From Pelagophyceae sp. CCMP2097 (lineage: Eukaryota; Sar; Pelagophyceae), in contig MU657320.1 in assembly GCA_026770575.1 (NCBI GenBank), positions 34,542 through 49,528 on the forward strand: a stretch of 14,987 nt of DNA. Reading direction: 5' to 3'. Numbering within the stretch: position 1 is the first letter of the stretch; every line of letters starts with the position of its first letter. The notes under the pieces are model-generated. The model worked only from the letters and a program-made list of their open reading frames with translations. It had not been told where the DNA came from and ran no database searches. Positions 8,299 to 14,987 of the stretch are shown one piece after another. The translations under genes were made by a program, and so were the position numbers.

Positions 8299-10044
8299 TT
8301 ACGATGCGGTGCGCCGCGCCGCGGCGAGCAAAGCGCACGCTTTGCGCGACCGCGGCGGCGGCGGCGGCGGCGGCGGCGCGGCGTCTGCCTCGGCGCCGCG
8401 CCGCGTTGACTCTGCGCGGCGGCGCGACGCCGACGCCGACCGCGGCCGTGACCGCGACGCCGACCGCGACCTGGCGGCCAGCCTCGCGACGCGACGACGC
8501 TCTTTCCAGGGGGCGCCGGTCCGACGGACCTGGCGCGCGACCTTGGTGATCCCGCGAACGATGCCGCGGACCTCGAGCTCGCGACGGAGTCGCCGTCGCC
8601 CCTGGGCCTTCGCCGCGGCGGCTGAACGAGGCGGTCCGTCGCGCAGCCGCCCGGCCCGAGCTCCAAACGCTGTCGCGCGGCAACAGCCCGCCACCGAGCA
8701 GCCTGCGCGAGCTGCCGCGCCTGGGAACGGGGCGCTTGATGACACGCCTGGAAACGGCCAGGGCGCGGACGCTGGTCCGCGCGCGCCACGCGCCGTCGGT
8801 GGCGGTCTCGCCGAAGCTCTTCGGGTCGTACGTCGGCGGCCGCGTCAGCGCCGGCGCGCGCCGCGCGTGCGGCATGGGCGCGCGGGGCGCCGGCCGCGGC
8901 GTCGACGCCCCGTCGCCCGCGTCGCCGCCCGCGTCGCCGTGGCCGTAGTCCACGTCGTCGTCCACGTCGTCGAGGTCGTCGAGGTTATCGCCGCTGTCCG
9001 CCGTCATCTTCGAAACGGCCGACTCCACGCGGCCGCCTGCGGGGCCCCGCGGCGGCGTCTCCCAGCGCGCGCGCAGAGCCGAGAAGCTGCGATATTGTCG
9101 TCGACGGCGACGGCGCGGGGGTTTGCCCAGCCTCCCGGTTCGACGCGGGCCGGACGCCGCCGTGTACGCATCGCCGCCCTCGTCCTTCGACGGCGTGCCG
9201 CGCCGCGGCGTGACGGCGCGCGCGGCGTCTGGCGCGCCGACGGCCGCGTGCGCGGCTTGTCGGTAGAGCGGGTTCTGCGTGAGCGGGTTCTGAGCGAGCG
9301 GGGGCTTCTCCTGCGCTGCGGCCGCCTTGGCCGCGCCGCCCGCGTCGTCGCATTGCGCCGCACCGAAGACGCCGCGCAGGCCTTTTGTGAAATGTTGCGC
9401 CTCGGGCGGGCTCGGCGCCCGGTCTGCCTCGCGGGCCGGCCCGCACGCGGCAAGCGCCGCGGGCCGGGCCCACTGGACCTGCTGCGTGCGCCGGTGCGCG
9501 TAGTACGTCCGGCCCAGCGCGTCGACGACGGCGACCCAGTCCGCATCGGCGGCGGTGTCGCCGTCCGTGGCAGTACCGTCCTCGGCCGTGTCTCTCCTGT
9601 CGTCGTCGTCCGGCCGCGGCTGCGGACGGGCGAGGCCTTTGTTTGTGCCGGCAGGTGCGTCTGCGTCTGGGCGGTCCCACCGCACTTGTCGTGTCTGGCG
9701 GTGCGCGTAGTACGTCCGGCCCTCCGCGTCGCGCACCGCGGACCAGCCGCCGCCGACGTCCTCGCCTTCCCGAGGGCCGCCGGAATCCGCTTCGTCGTCC
9801 CACTTCGACGTGCCCGAAGCGGCGTGCACGAGGTAGCGCCGGCCTATAGAGCGCAGGTGTCTGCGCCGCGCGGACGCCGCGCCGCTGGCGGCGAAGTGGG
9901 CTGCAACGACACGAGACTCCCAAACGCGGCTCCACCAGAGCCCCAGGACAGCGTCGCCACTTGACGAGGACGCCGCCGCGCGCCAGAGGAGGCGTCCTGC
10001 TTCGCGCGCCAACCGCCGCCGACGTCCTCCGAGTCGGACTCCAT
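8299..10044 (-). CDS. Triple WW-domain protein with an internal PPxY motif
   Basis: Predicted adaptor-type protein of about 510 aa, with exons about 10044-9984, 9843-8695 and 8621-8299. Two canonical WW domains are clear: GWSAVRDAEGRTYYAHRQTR through WDRP, and DWVAVVDALGRTYYAHRRTQ through WARP. A first WW is split by intron 1: GGGWRAKQDASSG, then GRRYLVHAASGTSKW. That intron ends in CTATAG (9844). Its donor is unclear: a GC donor at 9983 gives the best WW spacing, while GT donors at 9971 or 9965 are also in phase. After the WWs come a duplicated QNPL (LTQNPLYRQ), an Asp-rich stretch and RPPTYDPKSF, a PPxY-type WW ligand. Intron 2 (8694-8622, 73 nt, GTGGCG...TTCAG) moves into a basic helical frame ending in eight prolines. 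An unspliced reading would instead run into the repeat at 8000-8268. Function unknown; protein-protein scaffolding is the inference. Confidence 0.68.
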
Positions 10045-10624
10045 CTTCCCGCGCACGCCCCGTAGTTCGAACGTGGCGCTGGTCGAAGCTTAGTCCCCTG
10101 TTCGGAGAGACGGGTTTTCTTGATATTTGCATGCGAGAACTGTCTTGTTTGCAAATTCACCCGCAAGACACCGTCCCATCGCGCGAGTCAAACCTCGCGC
10201 GCCGAATATAAGGCAAACGGCAATAGCGCGCCGCGGCCACACGCGCGACGCGCCGTCCGATACAGAGGCGACCCCAACTCCCAGATCCGTTATTGGCGAT
10301 ACAAAATGGCGTTGAATACAGAGTATCGCTCAGTGAGAGAGATTTTTCTTCAGACTCGTCGCTTCTTCGCCGAGTTTCAACAGTGCGTTCCCTGCCCCTC
10401 GGCGGCGGGGCCGTGGGCCGCGGTGGAGAGACGGCAGGGGCGGCGGCAGACGCACGCGCCGGGCGCGGCGTGAACCCCCGGCCACGCCGCTCTTTCGCCG
10501 CTCTCCCGCTGCCCTTGGGAGCCGGTCCCGAGCCCGGGGCTCCTTCCGCGCCCGCGGCTCTATCGCCGCGGGCGCCCGCCTCGCCGGCGCCCGCGCTCGA
10601 CGCTTGCCGCTGCAGGCACTCAAG
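10045..10624 (+). promoter_or_regulatory. Divergent upstream region of the WW and eL43 genes with probable eL43 5' UTR intron
   Basis: No coding signal fits here. A GTGCGT donor at 10383 and a CTGCAG acceptor ending at 10615 would remove a 233-nt, GC-rich 5' UTR intron just nine bases before the eL43 ATG. First introns at or near the ATG are common in eukaryotic ribosomal protein genes, and the donor matches those in neighbouring genes. The first part (10045 to about 10380) should hold the two divergent promoters. It is AT-richer between 10260 and 10380. Confidence 0.5.
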
Positions 10625-11008
10625 ATGGGCAAGCGCACGAAGAAGGTCGGAATCTGCGGCAAGTACGGCACGCGGTACGGCGCTTCGATCCGTAAGAACA
10701 TCAAGAAGCAGGAGGTCAGCCAGCACCAGAAGTACAACTGCGTCTTCTGCGGCAAGGACTCCGTCAAGCGAAAGTGCGTCTTCCGCGACCGGGGCCAACT
10801 CGGGAGGCACGGGGGCGTGCGCGCGCGCCCGGAGAAGTCTCGAGCCTCACCGCGTCTTCCTAGGGTCGTCGGCATCTGGGAGTGCCGCGCCTGCGGCAAG
10901 GTCGTCGCTGGCGGCGCGTACTCGCTCACCACCCCGGCGGCGACGACCGCCAAGTCGACGATGGCTCGTATGCGCAAGATGGCCGAGTTCACCAAGACCA
11001 CCGCGTAA
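10625..11008 (+). CDS. RPL37A: 60S ribosomal protein eL43 (RPL37A)
   Basis: Large-subunit cytosolic ribosomal protein of 97 aa. Exons are 10625-10773 and 10864-11008; the 90-nt phase-2 intron is GTGCGT...CCTAG. The product opens [20 protein letters not shown], near-identical to eL43 of other eukaryotes. It then has the zinc-ribbon pairs CVFC (exon 1) and CRAC (exon 2), and [18 protein letters not shown] after the join. Length fits the family (about 92 aa). The intron is a multiple of three without an in-frame stop, so an unspliced reading stays open but inserts 30 residues between the two zinc-binding pairs, which cannot be the functional form. An in-frame TTG lies upstream, but the ATG fits the family start. 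This is the most certain call in the window. Confidence 0.97.
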   Translation: MGKRTKKVGICGKYGTRYGASIRKNIKKQEVSQHQKYNCVFCGKDSVKRKCVFRDRGQLGRHGGVRARPEKSRASPRLPRVVGIWECRACGKVVAGGAYSLTTPAATTAKSTMARMRKMAEFTKTTA

Positions 11009-11414
11009 GCGGATGTTTTAAAAATTCCACCACCCCTGACCACACCCCTCTCCGGCGCGCGGGGCCTCCGGGCATATACTATCGTGGACCGGCATCGGTG
11101 GGGCTTCAAGGTTGGGAATCCGATGTCGTGGACAAACGTTGGCGTCATTCAGCAAATAGCCATCGAACGGGATCTCTTTCGTCACTTGGTGGGGGCCCGT
11201 CCGCGTTGGGACCCGGCCGGGTGTGCGGCGTTCGAAGAAGCTAGTAGGGTTCCTACCTTCGGCCAGCTTTTCCAAAGTTCGAAAGTCCACGAGTCGACGA
11301 TGGCGCGGCGTTTCGTCTGGCGCGAGCGGCACTGCGCGAGAGACGGCGTGAGTGATGCCAACGGCCTGACCTGCTCGGTCCGAAACGCGCGGACGCGAGC
11401 GGACTCGCGCGCGG
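11009..11414. other. Intergenic region between eL43 and the glycosyltransferase-like gene
   Basis: Overlapping open frames exist on both strands (plus about 11084-11422, minus about 11332-11018), but neither shows a recognisable domain or the strong GC-rich third positions of confirmed genes. The motif GCGGATGTTTtAAAA occurs both just after the eL43 stop (about 11010) and at 11409-11420, around the presumed start of the next gene. Confidence 0.35.
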
Positions 11415-13125
11415 ATGTTTAAAAACGCGTGTTTTAGGCGACCGCTTCAAGTTTTGTGCCCCGGGGAACGGGGTAACGTTGCAAGCTGTCGTCGGCGCCG
11501 TGGTGTCTCGGGGCATGTGGTGGTGTTGGCGCTGCTCGGCGCGTCGGCGGCGCTGGAGGGCGGCGACCACCAGCTCGGCTCGCTTGGCGCCGCGCAGCGC
11601 CGCGAGTGGCACGAAGCGCAGACGGCTTTCGCCAAATGCTACGGCCGCGGCGAGACGCGGCCGGACCGCTTCGTCAGCTGGACGTCGATGTCGGCCCTCG
11701 GCAACGCGCTCAACGGCTTTGGCTCGACGTTCCTCTACGCGTGCGTGGCCGCGCCTCGCGGGGCCGCGCCGTCGTGCGACGCTTCCGCAGGCTCGCGTCG
11801 GGTCAGCAGATCGTCGTCGGGCCGGGTCTGGTGCCGCAGCTGTTCTGCGGGCCCGAGGGCGCGTTCCACTGCGGGTTCCCCGCGCCGGACCGCGCGTGGT
11901 TCAGCGCGCGCGCGGCGTCGCGCGTCGGCCTCTCGGCCGACTTGCCTCACCTCTTCGACGACACGCACGAGCTGCACGCCGGCGCGTCCCTCTTCCGCTA
12001 CGGCGGCGTCAAGGGAGTCTTTCGAAAGGCGCCGGGCGAGCGGCATTCCAACCTCACGCACTGCGCCGCTCTGGCGGTAAAGTGCCCGCCCCCCGGCGGG
12101 CTCTCGCGCGGCGGCCTCGACCACGAGAGCTGCGTCATGGTCCGCATTATGCAGCTCCTGCTGCCCGGAAGTCGGCTCCGGCCGCACTTTGCGCACCGGG
12201 TTTTAGTCACCGCGAACGCATCCTGGCTCGGGCCGATCGACGAGCTGCGCGCCGTGCTCCGCGGTGACCACAAGTACGACGCCGCGCGGGCGGGCCTGTT
12301 CTTCGACCCGCCGGCGCCGGCATTGGGCGACGCCTCGGCGCGCTTCGGGGCTGCGATCCATTTCAGAGCGATCCCACCCGCCTTTGAAGCCGCAATCGCC
12401 TTCTCCACGGAGTACGAGGCGCGCGTCAACGGCGAGGACGCCAAGTGGAAACGCTTCGTCGAGCTCTTCGACGTTTCGCATTCTCGATTCAACGGCTTTT
12501 GGCCCTCTAGATCTCTGAGACGCTGCGGTTGGATGGCCACCTGCACTCCAATGCGGTCAAATCCGTCTTCCTCGCCGCGGACTCGCACGACCTCTGCGCG
12601 CTCGGGCACGCCGCATCCGAGGCTTCCAACGGCGCGTTTTCCGTGTCTTGCATGAACATCGCCCCCGTGCACATGATACGGAAAGCCGACGCCGTCCACA
12701 GCGACGCGCACGGCGCCGGCAGCGCACGAACCGAGCCGCAACCCAACGCCCGGGCCCTCGACGTTCGGCAATTGGCCCTCGACTCGCGGCAGCTCGGTGT
12801 GCTCGACTGGCACCTCCTCTCAAGGTCGCGCCTCTTCTCGGCGCAGTGCCGCAACGCGGACCGCTGCCACCGCGGCGCGGCGCGGCACGCGACGCACGAC
12901 GTCGGCGCGCCGGGCAACTCGTTTGCCGGCTGGGCCCTGGCCGCGTCTGGCCTGCTGCCGCCGCCGAAGGGAGACACGGAAACGTACAAGTTTGGCTGCG
13001 GCTGCCAGGTTGACGAATCGCACGCCGCGATCTGGCAGCGCGACTTCGACGGGGTCGGCGCTGCCGCCGACTGGCACCGCGACGCCGCCGCGTTTAAAGG
13101 CCACCGCGACTTTGCGCATCTTTAA
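11415..13125 (+). CDS. Fucosyltransferase-like (GT-B-type) secretory protein, three exons
   Basis: Predicted 535-540 aa glycosyltransferase-like protein. Exons are 11415-11740, 11791 to 12457 or 12472, and 12511-13125. Intron 1 (50 nt) is GTGCGT...CGCAG. Intron 2 ends in CTCTAG and starts at GTCGAG (53 nt) or GTTTCG (38 nt), both in phase 0. A hydrophobic segment at 34-47 suggests a signal or membrane anchor. After joining, SALGNALNGFGSTFLYALAS followed by GQQIVVGPG resembles the N-terminal block of fucosyltransferases (GN-rlxg-xxs-FLxAlxtGR). AAIHFRAIP resembles their HxR loop, SVFLAADSHD the late Rossmann strand, and LDWHLLSRSRLF with GNSFAGWALAASG the C-terminal block. Many cysteines fit a lumenal protein. 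No activity or acceptor can be assigned, and the call rests on motif pattern, not on a search. The start codon is uncertain: ATG 11415 leaves an unusual basic leader. Confidence 0.62.
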
Positions 13126-13171
13126 GCACAGGCCTCGAAGAACCGGCAGACGGGGCCCCCCGTGGGGGTGG

Positions 13172-13216
13172 CTTACGCGACGCGTGTCGTGGACGAGTGG
13201 GGGGTAAAATACCCCC
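13172..13216 (+). repeat. Dispersed repeat header, solo copy (copy 4), with adjoining hairpin
   Basis: The 26-nt header core is intact at 13172-13197 and preceded by a G-tract, but the second GACGAGCAG unit is replaced by G-rich sequence. Directly after it, GGGGGTA (13200-13206), loop AAA and TACCCCC (13210-13216) form a perfect seven-base stem. It starts 46 bases after the glycosyltransferase stop, so it may lie in that gene's 3' UTR. Confidence 0.78.
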
Positions 13217-13274
13217 GTCGGTGGTAAGGTTGACCCGGTGCTGGGCCCGTTCGTTTTTTTCCTTTGGAGGGAAG

Positions 13275-13547
13275 CTTACGCGACGCGTGTCGTGGACGAG
13301 CAGGGCGCGGACGAGCAGAGTCAAACAAGGAGCCACAGAGACCGAACGGTTTCCAAGGGCAAAGGACGCCGCGCTACGAGTAAGCGCACCTAGGTGTAGC
13401 GTGGAGATGACGAGCACGGTCCTACAGACGGGCGCGCCCTGCTTCCCCCGAGGACGGGCGCGCGGCGTCTCTAGAGCGTCTCTCAAGCTCCTTGTCTCCT
13501 CCCGAAAGTAAAAATTGTTCTGAGTGGGAATTCAAAAGATTTAAATC
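13275..13547 (+). repeat. Full-length dispersed repeat element, plus orientation (copy 5)
   Basis: Header at 13275, body about 230 nt, end at palindrome GATTTAAATC (13538-13547). It is the inverted counterpart of the element at 8000-8250 and is 22 nt longer, largely because GACGGGCGCGC is duplicated (13428-13438 and 13453-13463). It holds an internal inverted pair, ACAAGGAGC near 13328 and GCTCCTTGT near 13490. The header carries GCG where other copies have GTG. No protein-coding capacity. Confidence 0.88.
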
Positions 13548-13737
13548 GGGGGCAGCTTACGCGACGCGTGTCGTGGACGAGCAGGGCGTGGACGAGCAGT
13601 GACAAAGGAAGCTCCGAAGATTTCCGTAGAAAGAGGACACCGAGTATACCTGGCGGATGGGACGCGTCCAACGAGGACGCGGGCCTACGGTATAGAAGGA
13701 TTTCAAACAGCTCTCGAGGCTCCTTGTCACTGCACGC
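13547..13737 (+). mobile_element. Header-bearing element with terminal-type inverted repeats (copy 6), MITE-like
   Basis: A complete 44-nt header (13556-13599) starts eight bases after the end of the previous element. Beyond it the body differs from copies 3 and 5. An imperfect inverted repeat bounds the body: CAGTGACAAAGGAAGCTCC at 13597-13614 and GAGGCTCCTTGTCACTG at 13716-13732. Inner complementary pairs CCGTAG/CTACGG and TATACC/GGTATA lie between them, so the whole could fold. This resembles a non-autonomous DNA element. No target duplication could be identified by eye. Confidence 0.55.
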
Positions 13738-14380
13738 CGGCCAAGTTCGCACAGATCTGACTAGGCCAGGAGAAGGTCCTCCGGGACTGGACATCCTGTG
13801 ATTCCTATTACATTACATTACACAGAACACCCGAAACTAATTCAGCGGAGGCTCTCCAAAATGAGGAATTCATCAAATCATTTGTTCCCCAATCGAGCGG
13901 TCGGTATCGCAAGCACCCGAGGCGGCCGCAACGGCGGGGGCCCGATGCGACGCCGAGAGGCAGCAATCAGTCGATGAAAAACAAAACAGAACAACAAGGA
14001 CGGTCCCGGGCTTTACAGCTCTCCGCGACCAAGAGTACCATTGCCTCTCGAGCCCGGGTGTCCAGGGTGGGCTGGGAACATATATACAAGGGGAAAACGA
14101 CGCTGCATGATGTAGGAGAAAGGAGTGAGCAGTCACTCCCGTCTCCAACCTTCGGCGCATCGAAGGGAGTCCGTGGACGAAGAAGAACGGGTGGGACACG
14201 TTATCGTAGGCGCGGAAGAACGGCGTCAGGTGGGCCTCAAATTGCCTCGACGCGCCACGTTGGACCCATGCGCGGCGCGTGCGGCGGCGGCGGCACCGCT
14301 CGTGCGCCGTGGTCGAGGCCGCGCACGTGCCGCTGCGCCTCGCAGCGCCCCGGCAGCAACGGGAGCCGCCGCGGGTCCCG
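13738..14380. other. Gene-poor stretch with microsatellite and paired hairpins
   Basis: An ATTAC triplication lies at 13807-13821. Two perfect hairpins sit almost back to back: GGAGTGA-GCAG-TCACTCC (14122-14139, with outer GGAG/CTCC at 14115-14118 and 14142-14145) and CCTTCG-GCGCAT-CGAAGG (14149-14166). TATATA occurs near 14080. An open minus frame (about 14406-13873) contains aromatic-rich PFF motifs but no recognisable domain. It is probably noise or decayed retroelement sequence. Confidence 0.4.
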
Positions 14381-14431
14381 AGGATGAGGAAGAACGGGTA
14401 GAACACGTCAGCGTTGGCGGAAGAACGGCGT
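14174..14431 (-). repeat. Imperfect direct duplication (two ~52-bp copies) encoding PFF motifs
   Basis: Copies at 14381-14431 and 14174-14226 share GAAGAACGGGT, ACACGT and GGAAGAACGGCGT in the same order. Read on the minus strand the second gives TPFFRAYDNVSHPFFFVHG. The first carries the same pattern but is two bases shorter, which shifts the frame and creates the stop that ends the RT-like ORF at 14408. Confidence 0.65.
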
Positions 14432-14943
14432 GCGCAGGAGCTCCGACTTGAGCACGGCCGTCTGCGGCTGGCCGAGCGTCTTTTTCCATTTCGTGCCGGT
14501 CACGACCCGCCGGAACTTTGCAAACGCCAAGCGGCTCGGGTAGCCACCGCCGACGACAAACCTGGCGAGGAAGTCGCTAGCCTCACGCACAAAGTCGCGC
14601 ATGCGGCTACAATGCCGCGTGAAGCGGATGATCTGGCTCGTGACGACGCCGTGCCGGCACGTGCGCGAGAGCCGCGACTCCAGGTGCGGGAACGTCCGGT
14701 AGTCCCTGAAAAACAGCGCGCCCCTACCGACGCGCCGCTTGTCGAAAAGGCAGAACGCCAACCGTCGAGCCCTCGCGTCTTTCCAGACGGTAAAGTCGAG
14801 ATAGTTGACCAACTGGCCAGACACGTCGACGTCCTCCAGCTCAATCGGCAGGTCCACGCCACGAAAGGAGCGAGGATAAAAGCCATCCGTCGTGGCGTCG
14901 AAGTACCGCCACGACGCCGAGTCGAGGCCGTCGACGGGGGCAG
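14408..14943 (-). pseudogene. C-terminal remnant of a retroelement reverse-transcriptase ORF
   Basis: The open minus frame runs from the repeat boundary (in-frame TAA at 14947-14945) to a TGA at 14408. It shows the conserved block that follows the RT palm in many eukaryotic RT-domain proteins: LVNYLDFTVW, an LFDKRR (YDKR-type) motif, FPHLESRLSR, HGVVTSQIIRFTRHCS, then a helical DFVREASDFLAR, GGYPSRLAFAKFRRVV. The palm with its catalytic aspartates would lie upstream. In this window that position is occupied by the dispersed repeat, so the ORF is truncated here or continues beyond the edge after an insertion. No start codon fits; a GTG at 14857 is not credible. The family assignment comes from motif recall and is moderate. 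Downstream duplication and frameshift suggest a degenerate copy. Confidence 0.6.
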
Positions 14944-14987
14944 CTTACGCGACGCGTGTCGTGGACGAGCAGGGCGTGGACGAGCAG
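14944..14987 (+). repeat. Dispersed repeat header at the window edge (copy 7)
   Basis: The 44-nt header is identical to that at 13556-13599. The identity extends leftward through CGGGGGCAG, so 53 nt (14935-14987) match 13547-13599 exactly. The body lies outside the window, so its class cannot be told. It abuts the 5' side of the RT remnant. Confidence 0.9.

Noticed and set aside
8622..8948. Plus-strand frame with protein-like content (RLNEAVRRAAARPELQ...) opposite the WW gene
   Set aside because: High-GC antisense shadow with no start, no domain and no splice support. The opposite strand carries WW domains in continuous frame.
7925..9964. 679-codon plus-strand frame opposite the WW gene
   Set aside because: Starts inside the repeat cluster, has low-complexity Arg/Ala composition and no domains; antisense shadow.
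8132..10132. Single uninterrupted 666-codon reading of the WW gene running into the repeat element
   Set aside because: The first WW domain would be incomplete and the last ~130 codons fall in poorer codon use and repeat sequence. The spliced model repairs both ends.
11084..11422. Plus-strand frame between eL43 and the glycosyltransferase-like gene
   Set aside because: GTG start, mixed third-base composition, no recognisable domain, and a competing minus frame of equal quality.
13873..14406. Minus-strand 177-codon frame with aromatic-rich segments
   Set aside because: Crosses the duplicated PFF blocks and hairpins, has no recognisable domain, and looks like decayed sequence downstream of the RT remnant.
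7744..14987. CRISPR-like reading of the recurring 44-nt repeat
   Set aside because: Copies are dispersed kilobases apart, in both orientations and with variable bodies, in a eukaryotic context; no regular spacers.

Overview
The window reads as nuclear DNA of a compact, GC-rich eukaryote. Reading frames of recognisable proteins are broken by very short GT-AG introns (most 43-90 nt, many with a GTGCGT donor). Splicing these out by eye rejoins protein families across the break. The gene content (cytosolic ribosomal protein eL43, an OTU deubiquitinase, a She9/Mdm33-type mitochondrial protein, EF-hand and WW proteins) is eukaryotic. The style (very high GC, tiny introns, dense genes on both strands, a dispersed repeat) suggests a small stramenopile alga such as a pelagophyte. 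That placement is an inference, not something the sequence proves. Most long open frames antisense to these genes are high-GC shadows.

Left part (1-5490), minus strand: an EF-hand protein (2351 to 313) with a putative N-myristoylation start, four EF-hands and a long tail carrying ten RRPS motifs; about 1 kb of AT-richer intergenic DNA; a three-exon tautomerase-superfamily protein (3896 to 3369); and a She9/Mdm33-like mitochondrial inner-membrane protein (5490 to 4176). The last probably splices over its apparent stop into a second exon that ends in a hydrophobic segment.

Middle (5491-8298): a 167-bp divergent promoter carrying an 18-bp direct repeat, a plus-strand OTU cysteine protease (5658-6792), a convergent three-exon lysine-rich small protein (7453 to 6897), then about 850 bp without a gene that holds three copies of a dispersed repeat.

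Right part (8299-14987): a triple-WW-domain protein (10044 to 8299) that carries its own PPxY motif; divergent from it, eL43 (10625-11008) with one 90-nt coding intron and a likely 5' UTR intron; a three-exon fucosyltransferase-like protein (11415-13125); a repeat cluster (13140-13740); a gene-poor stretch with hairpins and a local duplication; and a minus-strand remnant of a reverse-transcriptase ORF cut off at the window edge by another repeat copy.

The dispersed repeat is the most likely undescribed system here. Its 26-44 nt header occurs six times in recognisable form plus one decayed copy. Two full-length copies (8000-8250 and 13275-13547) lie in inverted orientation and bracket the WW, eL43 and glycosyltransferase genes. 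All exon joins were made by eye from splice consensus, frame arithmetic and protein-family continuity. They need transcript support.
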